Origin: Paucibacter sp. DJ2R-2
GTDB lineage: Bacteria; Pseudomonadota; Gammaproteobacteria; Burkholderiales; Burkholderiaceae_C
Assembly (NCBI RefSeq): GCF_025717675.1
Contig: NZ_JAJIRT010000004.1
Coordinates: forward strand, 1 to 64,000
DNA length: 64,000 nucleotides
Direction of reading: 5' to 3'
In this document: positions 35,291 to 45,869 of the stretch, in pieces
How positions within the stretch are numbered: position 1 is the first letter of the stretch
Layout: every line of letters starts with the position of its first letter
Notes under the pieces: generated by a model
Told to the model about the DNA's origin: nothing
Seen by the model: only the letters and a program-made list of their open reading frames with translations
Database searches by the model: none
Program-made: the position numbers and the translations under genes

Positions 35291-36436
35291 ATGTTGAAAA
35301 CGAAGAACCGCTCAGTTTTCTTTGGCCTGGCCGCATGGACCCTGGCGGCCACACTGGCCGGCACAGCCAGCAGCGCCGCGCAGGCACAGAGTTATCAGTT
35401 GCTCGACCTGGGCTATCTGGGAGGCGGCCCCGGTGGCTTCTTCTCGCAGGCCACCGGCATCAACGCCCAAGGGCAGGTCGTGGGCATCAGCAGCGCCTTC
35501 GACAACGGCGCCTCGCGCCAGTACGGCTTTGTCTGGAACGCCGGCAGCATGAGTCCGCTACTCCCCCTGGGCAACACCGGCTTCACGAGCTACACCGGCG
35601 GCATCAACAACGCTGGCCAGATCGCCGGCACCAGCTACACCGCCGGCCAGGCGGCCGTGCACACCGTGCGCTGGCAGCTGGGCAACTCGGCCAGCACCGA
35701 CCTGGGTACGGGACTGGCCTTCAGCTTCGGCAATGCCATCAACAACAGCGGCGTGATCGGCGGCCATGAGAACAACCAGGCAGCGCGCTGGTCGGCCAGC
35801 AACACCAAGCAGCTGCTGCCCTCTTTGGGTGGCAGCCAGGGTTTTGTCTATGGCCTCAATGACGCGGGCCTCGCGGTGGGCGAAAGCCTCACCATCGCGG
35901 ACGTGACCAGCCGCGCCACCCTGTGGAACGCCGCCGGCCAGGCCAGCGATCTGGGCACGCTGGCGGGTGGCAGCTTCAGCTGGGCCACCGGCATCAACAG
36001 TGCCGGCCATGTGGTCGGCGCCAGCGATCTGAACGGCAACCCCAACATCTCGCACGCCACGCTGTGGCGCAACGGCCAAGTCTTGGACCTGGGCACCTTG
36101 GGCGGCCAGTACAGCGACGCACGCGCCATCAACACCGGCGGTCTCGTGGTGGGCGGCTCGTACTTGGCGGGCGACACCGTCCAGCACGCCATGCTCTGGA
36201 ACGGCAGCACCTTGTTGGACCTCAACGCCTTGGTCAATGCTGCGGGCGCGGGCTTTGCCTACCTGGAAGTGGCGACCGCGCTGAACGATTCCGGCCAGAT
36301 CGTCGGCAATGGCATCACGCTGAACGGCCAGACCCATGCTTTCCTGCTGACCCCGGTGCCCGAGCCGCAGACTTGGCTGCTGATGTTCTGCGGCTTGGCA
36401 GGCTTGGCCTTGCTACGCCGTCGGAAGGCGAGCTGA
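35291..36436 (+). CDS. HAF-repeat protein with PEP-CTERM sorting signal
   Basis: 381 residues: signal peptide (to about residue 32, ASSAAQAQ), then about seven HAF-type repeats of the form DLGTLGG...A.GIN..GQVVG.S, predicted to form a beta-propeller or stacked beta structure, then VPEPQTWLLMFCGLAGLALLRRRKAS, a PEP-CTERM tail (here described in parts: PEP, hydrophobic helix, Arg-rich end) for exosortase-dependent export to the surface. The ATG at 35291 has GGGAGG 8 bases upstream. No exosortase is in the window. Confidence 0.88.
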   Translation: MLKTKNRSVFFGLAAWTLAATLAGTASSAAQAQSYQLLDLGYLGGGPGGFFSQATGINAQGQVVGISSAFDNGASRQYGFVWNAGSMSPLLPLGNTGFTSYTGGINNAGQIAGTSYTAGQAAVHTVRWQLGNSASTDLGTGLAFSFGNAINNSGVIGGHENNQAARWSASNTKQLLPSLGGSQGFVYGLNDAGLAVGESLTIADVTSRATLWNAAGQASDLGTLAGGSFSWATGINSAGHVVGASDLNGNPNISHATLWRNGQVLDLGTLGGQYSDARAINTGGLVVGGSYLAGDTVQHAMLWNGSTLLDLNALVNAAGAGFAYLEVATALNDSGQIVGNGITLNGQTHAFLLTPVPEPQTWLLMFCGLAGLALLRRRKAS

Positions 36437-36558
36437 AGTCAGCGTAGCAGGGCAAGCACCCGAGCGGGCCTGCCGCGCGGCACCCACGCCAGAGGGCTGG
36501 CTGCCTGCTGAAGAAGCCGGCAGACTGCGCAGCTTCGCTGCATCTCTTCTTGCCCACC

Positions 36559-36870
36559 ATGCCCTCCCCTGCCTTGCTCTCTTCGCCGCAGCTGCGCCGA
36601 GCCCTGCTGAGCCTGATCGCTTTGCCTCTGGCCGCCTGCACCGCCGTGGGCGAGGTGGCCTACGACCTGCGACTGGAGCATGAGCGCGATCGCTGCCAGG
36701 CCTTGGTGGCCAACAGCGAACGCAACAGCTGCCTGGAACGGGTGCGCAGCACCGAGCGCCAGGCGGAGCAAGTGCGCAAGCAACACGAAGACGGCAAGGA
36801 CAAGCGCCCCGCCGAGCGTGGCGATCTGTGCTTCACCCGCAGCACGGGCGAACGCGTCTGCCCCAACTAG
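36559..36870 (+). CDS. Small hypothetical lipoprotein
   Basis: 103 residues; hydrophobic LLSLIALPLAACTAV gives a lipobox LAAC near residue 27. The rest is a charged helix rich in Arg, Glu and Gln (VRSTERQAEQVRKQHEDGKD) ending in a Cys-containing tail GDLCFTRSTGERVCPN. The family is not recognised. An in-frame TTG at 36550 precedes the ATG; neither has a good ribosome-binding site. Confidence 0.6.
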   Translation: MPSPALLSSPQLRRALLSLIALPLAACTAVGEVAYDLRLEHERDRCQALVANSERNSCLERVRSTERQAEQVRKQHEDGKDKRPAERGDLCFTRSTGERVCPN

Positions 36871-36918
36871 GCGGTGAAGAAGTGAACAAGTGAACCGGTG
36901 AAGGCGCTGCGGCGGATC

Positions 36919-36950
36919 GGACATTTGTCTTTTAATAAGACATTTGTCTA
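36919..36950 (+). promoter_or_regulatory. Twin palindromes ahead of psuK, probable autoregulatory operator
   Basis: Two copies of GACATTTGTCT (36920-36930 and 36939-36949), each containing the palindrome GACA-TT-TGTC, with a 19-bp period. The second ends 11 bases before the psuK start codon. PsuK carries an N-terminal winged helix-turn-helix, the obvious candidate to bind here. Confidence 0.6.
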
Positions 36951-36960
36951 AAATGCCGGC

Positions 36961-38087
36961 ATGGACAGCAAAAAAGAGCTGCTGCTGGCATTGCTGCAGC
37001 AAGACCCCTTCATCAGCCAGCAGGCACTGGCCGAGCGCCTGAGCCTGTCGCGCTCGGCCGTGGCCGGGCATATCGCGGCGCTGACGCGCGAGGGCCGCAT
37101 CCTCGGCCGCGCCTATGTGCTGCCGCAGCAGGCGCCGGTGCTGTGCATCGGCGGCGCCAATATCGACCGCAAACTGCGCACCCTGGGCGCGCTGCAGATG
37201 GGCAGCTCCAACCCGGCCGTGATGAGCGAAAGCCTGGGCGGCGTGGCGCGCAATGTGGCCGAGAACCTGGCCCGCCTGGGCCTGCCCACCCAGCTGATCA
37301 CCGCCGTGGGCGAGGACGCCGCCGGCCAGGCCCTGCTGGCGCAAGCGGCGGCCGTGGGCCTGTCCACCCAGGGCACGCTGCGCGCGGCGGACGCACCGAC
37401 GGGCAGCTACACCGCCGTGCTCGATGCGGCCGGCGAGATGCAACTGGCCCTGGCCGCCATGCCCTTGGCCGAGCGCCTGGACCCGGAGTTTCTGCGCCGC
37501 AGCTGCGCCCAGCGCCAGCAGGCGCGCCTGATCGTGCTGGACCTCAATCTGCCGGCCGAGAGCATCGCCCTGCTGCTGCGCGAAGCGCAAGAGAACCCGG
37601 GCCGGCGCCTGCTGGCCGTGGCGGTCTCCGAGGCCAAGATGCGCAATCTGCCGGCCCAGCTGCAAGGCTTGACGACCTTGCTGCTGAACCGCGGCGAGCT
37701 GGCGGCCCTGCTCGGACACGCCCTGCCCGCCCATGACCCTCAGCAGCCCCTGCCCGCCCTGGCCCCGGCCCTGGCCGAGCTCCATGCCCGCGGCCTGCCC
37801 CAGCTGGTGCTGAGCCTGGGCGAGGCCGGCTTGATCTGCAGCGAGGCCGGCCAGGCCCCGCTGCATCTGCGTGCCCCGGCCGTGCCGGTCTGCGATGTCA
37901 CCGGCGCCGGTGATGCCCTGGCCGCCGGCGTCTGTGCCGGCCTGCTGCAAGCCGAGGCCAGTCTGGCCAGTGCCTGCCGCCTGGGCCTGCGCCTGGCCGC
38001 CCTGACCGTGCAAAGCCCCCACACCGTTCACCCCGAGCTCAGCCCCGCGCTGCTGCAAGAGCAAGAAGATTTCACGAAGCCACACGC

Positions 38088-38091
<4 letters not shown>
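36961..38091 (+). CDS. psuK: Pseudouridine kinase with N-terminal winged helix (PfkB family)
   Basis: 376 residues. Residues 1-55 form a winged HTH ([40 protein letters not shown]). The remainder is a PfkB kinase with substrate motif [26 protein letters not shown] and the catalytic Asp318 in [12 protein letters not shown]. The pairing with psuG by an ATGA overlap identifies it as the pseudouridine kinase (YeiC/YeiI type). The HTH suggests that it doubles as its own regulator through the upstream palindromes. Confidence 0.9.
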
Positions 38092-39029
<938 letters not shown>

Positions 39030-39142
39030 AGCCCATCCCCGTTCACGGAGCAGCAATACGCGCCATTTCTTGATCGCGTAAGCTTCGGCACCCCTCTCAC
39101 AGTGCACCGTTTTCAGGTGCCTGCGCCGAAAGCGAACAAGAA

Positions 39143-40468
39143 ATGCGCCTCAAGCCCGTCGCCCTGAGCACCATCGTCCTGCTGAGCCTGGCCGGCGGCG
39201 GCTGGTACCTCCAGCAGCACAAGAAACCAAGCCCGGGCGCCGACAGCGCGGCGCCTGCCAGCCCCGCTTCCGCGGCCAGCGGCGCAGCCGGCAGCTCCAG
39301 CAGCAAGAGCCCGCCACAAACCGTGGGCGTCATGGCCGCCCGACTGCAGGACGTGCCGGTGACGGTGGAAGCCAGCGGCACCGTGGCCTCGCTCAAGACC
39401 GTGGACCTGCGCGCCCAGACCAGCAGCGTGGTGCGCGAGGTGCTGATCAAGGACGGCGACACGGTGCGCCGGGGTCAGGTCTTGTTCCGCTTCGACGACC
39501 GGCCGGACCGGGCCAATGTCGAGCGCGCCCGCGCCCAGCTGGCCCGCGACCGTGCCAGCTTGGCCGATGCCGAGCGCCAGTACAAGCGCGCCCAGGAGCT
39601 GCGTGCTCAGAACTTCATCGCCCCCAGCGCCCTGGACAGCAGCCAGGCCGCGGTGGAAGCGCAACGCGCCGCCGTGCAGGCCGACGAGGCCGCGCTGAGA
39701 ACGGCTGAATTGAGCCTGGGCTACAACGAGCTGCGCGCGCCCATGGACGGCCGCGTCGGCCTGATCAGCGTCAACCCGGGCAGCCTGGTGCAAGGCGGCA
39801 GCGCGGCGGCCACGCCCCTGCTCAGCATCGTGCAGATGAACCCCATCGGCGTGAGCTTCAACCTGCCGGAAAGCCAGCTGGCATCGCTGCTGGCGGCCAC
39901 CCGCGCCGCGCCGGGCGAGAAGAACCCGCCCGCACTCGATGCCCAACTGCTGATGCCCGGCGCGCGCGGGGGCAGTGATCAAGCGGCCAAGGAACAGCCC
40001 CTGAAGGGCAAGCTCGGCTTTGTCGACAACCTCGTCGACAGCAGCACCGGCACGATCAAGGTGCGGGCCGAATTCGACAACAGCCAGCAGACGCTCTGGC
40101 CCGGCCAGTACGTGCGCATCCGCATGACGCTGCGCACCATCAAGGACGCGGTGGTGGTGCCACAGGCGGCCATCATCCAGCGCGGCAACGAGCGCTCTGT
40201 CTACGTGGTGGGCGCCGACAAGGCGGCCGAGATGCGCCCGGTGCAGACCCGCTACCCCTTCGGAGACTGGATCGTGGTCGAAGGCCTGAAGGCCGGCGAC
40301 AGCGTGGTGGTGGAAGGCAAACAGAACCTGCGCCCCGGCACGCCGCTCAAGCCCCAGCCGGCCCAGCTGAACCCGGCCCAGGGTGGCGGCAAACGCGGGG
40401 CTGCGGCGGCAGCTGCAGCCTCTGGCGTGCCTGCTTCCGCATCCGCAGCATCCGCCGCCGGAGCCTGA
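39143..40468 (+). CDS. RND efflux periplasmic adaptor (MdtA/AcrA-like)
   Basis: 441 residues. An N-terminal helix (STIVLLSLAGGGWYL) anchors it to the inner membrane; an Ala/Ser/Pro linker follows; then lipoyl half (VLIKDGDTVRRGQVLFRFDD), a coiled-coil hairpin (about 130-190), second lipoyl half (LRAPMDGRVGLISVNPGSLV) and beta-barrel (WPGQYVRIRM). It ends in a long Ala-rich tail. Joined 2 bases before the RND permease, with which it forms a tripartite pump; no outer-membrane factor is encoded beside them. Confidence 0.93.
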   Translation: MRLKPVALSTIVLLSLAGGGWYLQQHKKPSPGADSAAPASPASAASGAAGSSSSKSPPQTVGVMAARLQDVPVTVEASGTVASLKTVDLRAQTSSVVREVLIKDGDTVRRGQVLFRFDDRPDRANVERARAQLARDRASLADAERQYKRAQELRAQNFIAPSALDSSQAAVEAQRAAVQADEAALRTAELSLGYNELRAPMDGRVGLISVNPGSLVQGGSAAATPLLSIVQMNPIGVSFNLPESQLASLLAATRAAPGEKNPPALDAQLLMPGARGGSDQAAKEQPLKGKLGFVDNLVDSSTGTIKVRAEFDNSQQTLWPGQYVRIRMTLRTIKDAVVVPQAAIIQRGNERSVYVVGADKAAEMRPVQTRYPFGDWIVVEGLKAGDSVVVEGKQNLRPGTPLKPQPAQLNPAQGGGKRGAAAAAAASGVPASASAASAAGA

Positions 40469-40470
40469 GC

Positions 40471-43400
40471 ATGCGCCTGACGGAAGCCTTCATCCGCCGG
40501 CCGGTCATGACCGTGCTGCTCAATCTCGCCCTGGTGATCGCCGGTCTGGCGGCCTGGAGCAAGATCCCGGTGGCCGCCCTGCCCTCCTACAACACACCGG
40601 TCATCAATGTGCAGGCCAGCCTGCCCGGCGCCTCGCCCGAGACCATGGCCTCCTCGGTGGCCCTGCCGCTGGAAAAGCAGTTCTCCACCATCGCGGGCCT
40701 GAGCGCAATCTCCTCCAGCAGCATCCTGGGCTCGACCTCGCTGACCCTGGAGTTCGACCCCTCGCGCAATATCGATGCGGCCGCGGTGGATGTGCAGGCG
40801 GCGCTGTTCCGCTCGCTGCGCGCCCTGCCCACCGAGATGACCTCGCCGCCCAGCTACCGCAAGGTCAACCCGGCCGATGCGCCGGTGCTGCTGGTGGCGC
40901 TGACCTCGCCCTCGATCAATCTGTCCGAGCTGAACGATTTCGCCGAGAACCTGATCACCCCGGCCCTGTCCACGCTGGACGGCGTGGCGCAAGTCTCCAT
41001 CTTTGGCCAGAAGCGCTATGCGGTGCGCATCAAGGTCAACCCCGAGCTGCTGCAGCAACGCAACTTGACGCTGGAAGAGCTGCAAGCCGCGATCCGCGGC
41101 GCCAATGCCAACACGCCGGTGGGCGTGCTTGACGGCACCCGCCAGACCCTGACCATCCAGGCCAACAAGCAGCTCAAGAACGCGCGCGAGTTCGGCGCCA
41201 TCGTGGTGGGCAGCCGCAATGGCGCGCCCATCTTTCTGCGTGATGTCGCCGAGGTGCAGGACAGCTTCGAGACGGTCAAATCCTTCGCCAGCTTCAACGG
41301 CGAGCGCTCCATCACCCTGGCCGTGCAGCGCCAGCCCGATGCCAACACGGTCAAGGTGGTCGATGCGGTCAAGGCCATGCTGCCGCGCTTCCAGGCCCAG
41401 CTGCCGGCTTCGGTGCAGATGAGCACGCTGAACGACCGCTCGCTCTCGGTGCGCGAATCGCTGCACGACGTTTATTTCACCCTGGCCCTGACCGTGGCCC
41501 TGGTGGTGATGGTGATCTTCATCTTCCTGCGCAAGGCGGTGGCGACGCTGATCCCGACGCTGTCGCTGCCGATCTCGCTGATCGGCGCCCTGACCCTGCT
41601 CTACGCCCTGGGCTACAGCCTGGACAACATCTCGCTGCTGGGCATCACCTTGGCTGTGGGCCTGGTGGTGGACGATGCCATCGTCATGCTGGAGAACATC
41701 GTCCGCCATGTCGAGGACGGCATGGAGCCGTTTGCGGCCGCCGTGCGCGGCGCGCGCGAGATGGCCTTCACCATCGTCTCGATCTCGATCTCGCTGGTGG
41801 CGGTGCTGATCCCCATCTTCTTCATGCCGGGTGTGATCGGCCTGCTGTTCCACGAGTTCGCGGTGGTGGTCAGCCTGTCCATCCTGGTCTCGGCCGTGGT
41901 CTCGCTGAGCCTGGTGCCCATGCTTTGCAGCCGCTTTCTGCGCCACCACGAGCCGCAGGAGGAAGGCCGCTTCGGCCGCCTGTTCGAGCGCGGCTTCAAC
42001 GCCGTGCTGGGCGCCTATACCCGCAGCCTGGATACCGCCCTGCGCCACCGCCGTTGGGTGCTGGCCGTGGCCCTGCTGAGCTTTGCCGCCAGCGCCTGGC
42101 TCTACGACCGCATTCCCAAAGGCTTCTTCCCCGAAGAGGACATCGGCCAGATCCAGGCCAGCACCGAGGCCTCCGAGGACATCTCCTTCAACGCCATGCA
42201 GGTGCTTCAGGAGCAGGCCGCCGAGATCGTGCGCAAAGACCCGGCCGTGGCCAGCGTTTCGGCGGCGCTGGGGGCTGGCGGTGGCGGCGGCAATGCGGTC
42301 AACACCGGTCGCATGTTCATCAACTTGAAAGCACGCGGCGAGCGCCCGCCGATGAAAGAGGTGGTCGAGGGCCTGCGCAAAAAGCTGCGCGCCGTGCCCG
42401 GCCTGGCCGTCTACCTGCGCCCGGTGCAGAACCTGCAACTGGGCGGGCGGCAGAGCAAGAGCCGCTACCAGTACACCTTGCAATCGGTGGCGGCCGGCGA
42501 GCTGAACAGCTGGGCCAGCAAGCTGCAGGAGAAGCTGCGCGGCGACCCCATGTTCCGCGATGTGACCAGCGATTCCCAGCTGCGCGGCCTGCAGGCCAAC
42601 CTCATCATCGACCGCGAACGCGCCGCCGTGCTGGGCGTGCAGATGCAGGACCTGCGCAGCGCGCTCTACGCCGCCTTCGGCGAGCGTCAGGTCAGCAGCA
42701 TCTATGCCGAGAGCAACACCTTCCAGGTCATCATGGAGGCGGCCGACAGCGAGCGCCTGAACGAAGAAGCCTTCGGCAAGATCTATCTGCGCGGCAAGGG
42801 CGGCGTCTTGGTGCCGCTGACGGCCTTTGCCAACGTGCAGCGCGGCCTGGGGCCCACCTCGGTCAACCACCAGGGTCAGCTGCAGGCCATCACCCTGTCC
42901 TTCAATCTGGCACCCGACGTGCCCCTGGGCAATGCCACGGCCAAGCTGGACGGCTACGTCAAGGAGATCCAGCTGCCGGCCAGCATCATCACCAGCTACG
43001 GCGGTGATGCCGCGGTGTTCCAGGATTCGCAAGGCGGCCAGCTGCTGCTGATCGGCCTGGCGATTGCGGTGATCTATGTGCTGCTGGGCGTGCTCTACGA
43101 GAGCTACATCCACCCCATCACCATCCTGGCCGGCCTGCCTTCGGCGGCCGTGGGTGCGCTGATCACGCTGGAGCTCTTCGGCATGGACCTGACGCTGATC
43201 GCCACCATCGGCATCCTGATGCTGATCGGCATCGTCAAGAAGAACGCCATCATGATGATCGACTTCGCGCTGGAGGCGCAGCGCCACGGCGGCATGAGCC
43301 CGGCCCAGGCCATCCGCGAGGCCTGCATCCTGCGATTCCGCCCCATCATGATGACCACCCTGGCCGCCTTGATGGGCGCCCTGCCCATCGCCCTGGGCCT

Positions 43401-43596
43401 GGGCGCCGGCGCCGAGCTGCGCCAGCCCCTGGGCCTGGCCGTGGTCGGTGGCCTGATTCTGTCGCAGGCGGTGACGCTCTACATCACGCCGGTGATCTAC
43501 CTGGCCCTTGACCGCTTCAGCGGCAAGGGCCCAGACACCCGGGTGGTCGAGGACACGCCAGCCCCCCCGGCGCACGCCCATGCAAACACGGCCTGA
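40471..43596 (+). CDS. RND efflux permease (MdtB/MdtC/AcrB-like)
   Basis: 1041 residues, typical HAE1 length with 12 transmembrane helices and two large periplasmic loops. The start MRLTEAFIRRPVMTVLLNLA is canonical. The proton-relay Asp401-Asp402 lie in GLVVDDAIVMLENI of TM4, and the TM10 lysine region GIVKKNAIMMIDFAL is present. Exports hydrophobic compounds with the adaptor just upstream; substrate unknown. The opposite strand also has a very long open frame here, which is a shadow of codon bias. Confidence 0.95.
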   Translation: MRLTEAFIRRPVMTVLLNLALVIAGLAAWSKIPVAALPSYNTPVINVQASLPGASPETMASSVALPLEKQFSTIAGLSAISSSSILGSTSLTLEFDPSRNIDAAAVDVQAALFRSLRALPTEMTSPPSYRKVNPADAPVLLVALTSPSINLSELNDFAENLITPALSTLDGVAQVSIFGQKRYAVRIKVNPELLQQRNLTLEELQAAIRGANANTPVGVLDGTRQTLTIQANKQLKNAREFGAIVVGSRNGAPIFLRDVAEVQDSFETVKSFASFNGERSITLAVQRQPDANTVKVVDAVKAMLPRFQAQLPASVQMSTLNDRSLSVRESLHDVYFTLALTVALVVMVIFIFLRKAVATLIPTLSLPISLIGALTLLYALGYSLDNISLLGITLAVGLVVDDAIVMLENIVRHVEDGMEPFAAAVRGAREMAFTIVSISISLVAVLIPIFFMPGVIGLLFHEFAVVVSLSILVSAVVSLSLVPMLCSRFLRHHEPQEEGRFGRLFERGFNAVLGAYTRSLDTALRHRRWVLAVALLSFAASAWLYDRIPKGFFPEEDIGQIQASTEASEDISFNAMQVLQEQAAEIVRKDPAVASVSAALGAGGGGGNAVNTGRMFINLKARGERPPMKEVVEGLRKKLRAVPGLAVYLRPVQNLQLGGRQSKSRYQYTLQSVAAGELNSWASKLQEKLRGDPMFRDVTSDSQLRGLQANLIIDRERAAVLGVQMQDLRSALYAAFGERQVSSIYAESNTFQVIMEAADSERLNEEAFGKIYLRGKGGVLVPLTAFANVQRGLGPTSVNHQGQLQAITLSFNLAPDVPLGNATAKLDGYVKEIQLPASIITSYGGDAAVFQDSQGGQLLLIGLAIAVIYVLLGVLYESYIHPITILAGLPSAAVGALITLELFGMDLTLIATIGILMLIGIVKKNAIMMIDFALEAQRHGGMSPAQAIREACILRFRPIMMTTLAALMGALPIALGLGAGAELRQPLGLAVVGGLILSQAVTLYITPVIYLALDRFSGKGPDTRVVEDTPAPPAHAHANTA

Positions 43597-43695
43597 ACCG
43601 GGCGCGGCTAGCGCAAAATCACCACGCGCGCTGCGGCAAGTTCTTTGCCTCGGTGCTACCTTGTCGCACCTGCTGCTTTTGGCAGCGCCAACGAA

Positions 43696-44763
43696 ATGAA
43701 CACATCCATGCTTTTTTCTGCCCTCCAAGTCGGCGCCCTGACCCTGCCCAACCGCATCCTGCTGGCCCCGCTGACGCGCACCCGCGCGGACGCCGGCCAC
43801 ATGCCCAATGCGCTGATGGCCGAGTACTACGCCCAGCGCGCCAGCGGTGGCCTCCTGATCACCGAATGCACCATGGTGGCCCCCAACACCTCGGCCTTCA
43901 TCAACGAGCCCGGCATCTACAACGCCGAGCAGATCGAAGCCTGGAAGCAGGTCACCGCCGCCGTGCACGCCAAGGGCGGCCGCATCTTCATGCAGATCTG
44001 GCACGCCGGCCGCGCCGCACACCCGGCCATGAACGAAGGCACGACCCCGGTGTCCTCAGGCTCGGTCGCCATCGACGGCGAGGTGCACACCCCCAATGGC
44101 AAGGAAGCCAATGCCCAGCCGCGCGAGCTGCGCGCTGATGAAATCCCAGCCCTGGTCGAGGCCTATGCCCAGGGCGCGCGCAATGCCATCGCCGCCGGCT
44201 TTGACGGTGTCGAGGTGCATGGTGCCAACGGCTACCTGATCGACCAGTTCCTGCGCGACGGCGTCAACAAGCGCAGCGATGCCTACGGCGGCTCGCTGGA
44301 GAACCGCGCCCGCTTCCTGTTCGAGGTCCTGGATGCCGTGACGGCCGCCATCGGCGCCGATCGTGTGGGCCTGCGCCTGTCTCCGCTGAACAGCTACAAC
44401 AGCATGGTCGACAGCGATCCCGTAGGCTGGATCGGCTTCCTGGCCGAGAAGGTCAGCGCCTACAAGCTGGCCTACCTGCACGTCATGCGCGCCGATTTCT
44501 TCCAGGTGCAAAAAGCCGATGTGATGCCCGTGGCCCGCGCCAAGTACCAGGGCGTGCTGATCGGCAATATGGGTTACAGCGGCGAAGAGGCGAGCCAGGC
44601 CATCGAGGCGGGCCAGCTGGATGCGGTGGCCTTCGGCACCAGCTTCCTGGCCAACCCGGACCTGCCGGCCCGCCTCAAGGCCGGCGCCGCGCTCAATGCA
44701 CCGGACCCCAGCACCTTCTACACGCCGGGCGCCAAGGGCTACACCGACTACCCGACGCTCTGA
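43696..44763 (+). CDS. Old Yellow Enzyme family alkene reductase (NemA-like)
   Basis: 355 residues of the FMN-binding TIM barrel. LFSALQVGALTLPNRI, MAPLTR-like LAPLTRTRA, WHAGR, the catalytic His and Asn in EVHGANGYLIDQFLRD and YGGSLENRARF are all present. Reduces activated C=C bonds such as enones, maleimides or nitroesters using NADPH. The start at 43696 (MNTSMLFSAL) is preferred; ATG 43708 is possible. A terminator follows. Confidence 0.93.
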   Translation: MNTSMLFSALQVGALTLPNRILLAPLTRTRADAGHMPNALMAEYYAQRASGGLLITECTMVAPNTSAFINEPGIYNAEQIEAWKQVTAAVHAKGGRIFMQIWHAGRAAHPAMNEGTTPVSSGSVAIDGEVHTPNGKEANAQPRELRADEIPALVEAYAQGARNAIAAGFDGVEVHGANGYLIDQFLRDGVNKRSDAYGGSLENRARFLFEVLDAVTAAIGADRVGLRLSPLNSYNSMVDSDPVGWIGFLAEKVSAYKLAYLHVMRADFFQVQKADVMPVARAKYQGVLIGNMGYSGEEASQAIEAGQLDAVAFGTSFLANPDLPARLKAGAALNAPDPSTFYTPGAKGYTDYPTL

Positions 44764-44810
44764 GTGAGGCTCCGGCGCTCGCGCTGAGCTGAGCCAAACT
44801 CCACACATTT

Positions 44811-44842
44811 GCGGGCAGCCTTCGGGCTGCCCGCTGTGTTTT
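44811..44842 (+). terminator. Terminator after the Old Yellow Enzyme gene
   Basis: GCGGGCAGCC and GGCTGCCCGC form a 10-bp stem closed by a TTCG tetraloop, followed by TGTGTTTT. It begins 47 bases after the stop codon. Confidence 0.8.
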
Positions 44843-44900
44843 GGGACCAGCGTCCGCGCCGCTGGGTAGGATGACGAAACTCCATGGAGGGCGGCCGGGC

Positions 44901-45335
44901 ATGGTCACGACGATCAAACGCGAAGATTTCTGTTTTCTGGTGGTGGACGATTTCTCGACCATGCGCCGCATCATCTCGGGCCTGCTGCGCGAGCTGGGCT
45001 TTCGCAAGATCCTGGAGGCCGAGGACGGCCAGGTCGCGCTGCGCACCCTGGAGCTGGCGGCCGAATCGGGCGAGCCGGTGCACTTTGTGCTCAGCGACAT
45101 CAATATGCCGGTGATGAATGGCTTCCAGCTGCTGGAAGCCCTGCGCCAGAAGCCCGAGGGCACCGCGCTGCGCCAGGTGCCGGTGCTGCTGGTCACGGCC
45201 GAGGGCCGCAAGGAAGACATCGTGCGCGCCGCCCAGCTGGGCGCCAGCGGCTATGTGGTCAAGCCTTTCAACAAGGACACCATCGGCGACAAGATTCATC
45301 TCGTCCTGAAGAACCGCCACGTCATGGTCGCTTGA
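44901..45335 (+). CDS. CheY-like single-domain response regulator
   Basis: 144 residues. The start FLVVDDFSTMRRIISGLLRE nearly copies CheY. The acidic pair is Asp16-Asp17, phospho-acceptor Asp66 in LSDINMP, switch Thr99 in LVTAEGRKEDI and Lys121 in YVVKPF. There is an insertion of about 8 residues around 50-60 relative to E. coli CheY. No chemotaxis kinase or motor gene is near, so it is an orphan regulator. The start at 44901 gives family length; ATG 44871 is an alternative. Confidence 0.9.
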   Translation: MVTTIKREDFCFLVVDDFSTMRRIISGLLRELGFRKILEAEDGQVALRTLELAAESGEPVHFVLSDINMPVMNGFQLLEALRQKPEGTALRQVPVLLVTAEGRKEDIVRAAQLGASGYVVKPFNKDTIGDKIHLVLKNRHVMVA

Positions 45336-45369
45336 GCGCAAGCGACCCGGCTTGGCTGTCTTTGCTCAC

Positions 45370-45864
45370 TCAAGCCCGCGGCAGCGCCCCTTTGCGCCAG
45401 GCCTGACCCAGTGTTACCAAGCCGCGCTCCAGCAGCATCAACACCTGATCAAAACCGCTGGCCGGGCCAAAGTATGGATCGGGCACATCCTGGCCGGCCA
45501 TGCCGGGCACCAGGTCCATGAACAGGTGCAGGCGATGCTGCAGCTCGGGGGGGCAGATCTTGCGCAGGGCGACCAGGTTGTCGGTCTCCATGGCCAGGAT
45601 CAGCTCGTAACGCTGGAAATCCTCGGTGCGCACCCGACGCGATCGCCACTTCTTGTCGATGCCCAGGCGCACGCGCTCGAGCGCCGCGGCCGCCCGTTTG
45701 TCGGCCGGCTCACCGCGCGAACCGGCATGGACACCGGCCGAAGCCACATCGACAAAGGCCGCATCAGCACCCGGGCCGAAGCCGGCCCGACGCGCCTTCA
45801 GCAGCGCCTCGGCCATGGGCGAGCGGCAGATATTGGCCGTGCAGACAAAGAGAACGGCAGGCAC
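45370..45864 (-). CDS. Low-molecular-weight protein tyrosine phosphatase
   Basis: 164 residues with the P-loop CTANICRS at 8-15 (Cys8 nucleophile, Arg14) and the acid motif VPDPYFG near the C-terminus. LMW-PTPs dephosphorylate tyrosine kinases that control polysaccharide export, or act on small aryl phosphates. No tyrosine kinase is nearby. It is 5 bases downstream of rpe and likely co-transcribed with it. Confidence 0.93.
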   Translation of the reverse strand: MPAVLFVCTANICRSPMAEALLKARRAGFGPGADAAFVDVASAGVHAGSRGEPADKRAAAALERVRLGIDKKWRSRRVRTEDFQRYELILAMETDNLVALRKICPPELQHRLHLFMDLVPGMAGQDVPDPYFGPASGFDQVLMLLERGLVTLGQAWRKGALPRA

Positions 45865-45869
45865 GGCGA

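Noticed and set aside
40252-44022. 1256-residue open frame on the minus strand over the RND pump genes
   Set aside because: It is a shadow: the plus strand encodes full-length adaptor and RND permease with all family motifs, and the antisense product is His/Gln/Ala-rich with no domain. GC-rich codon bias keeps the opposite frame open.
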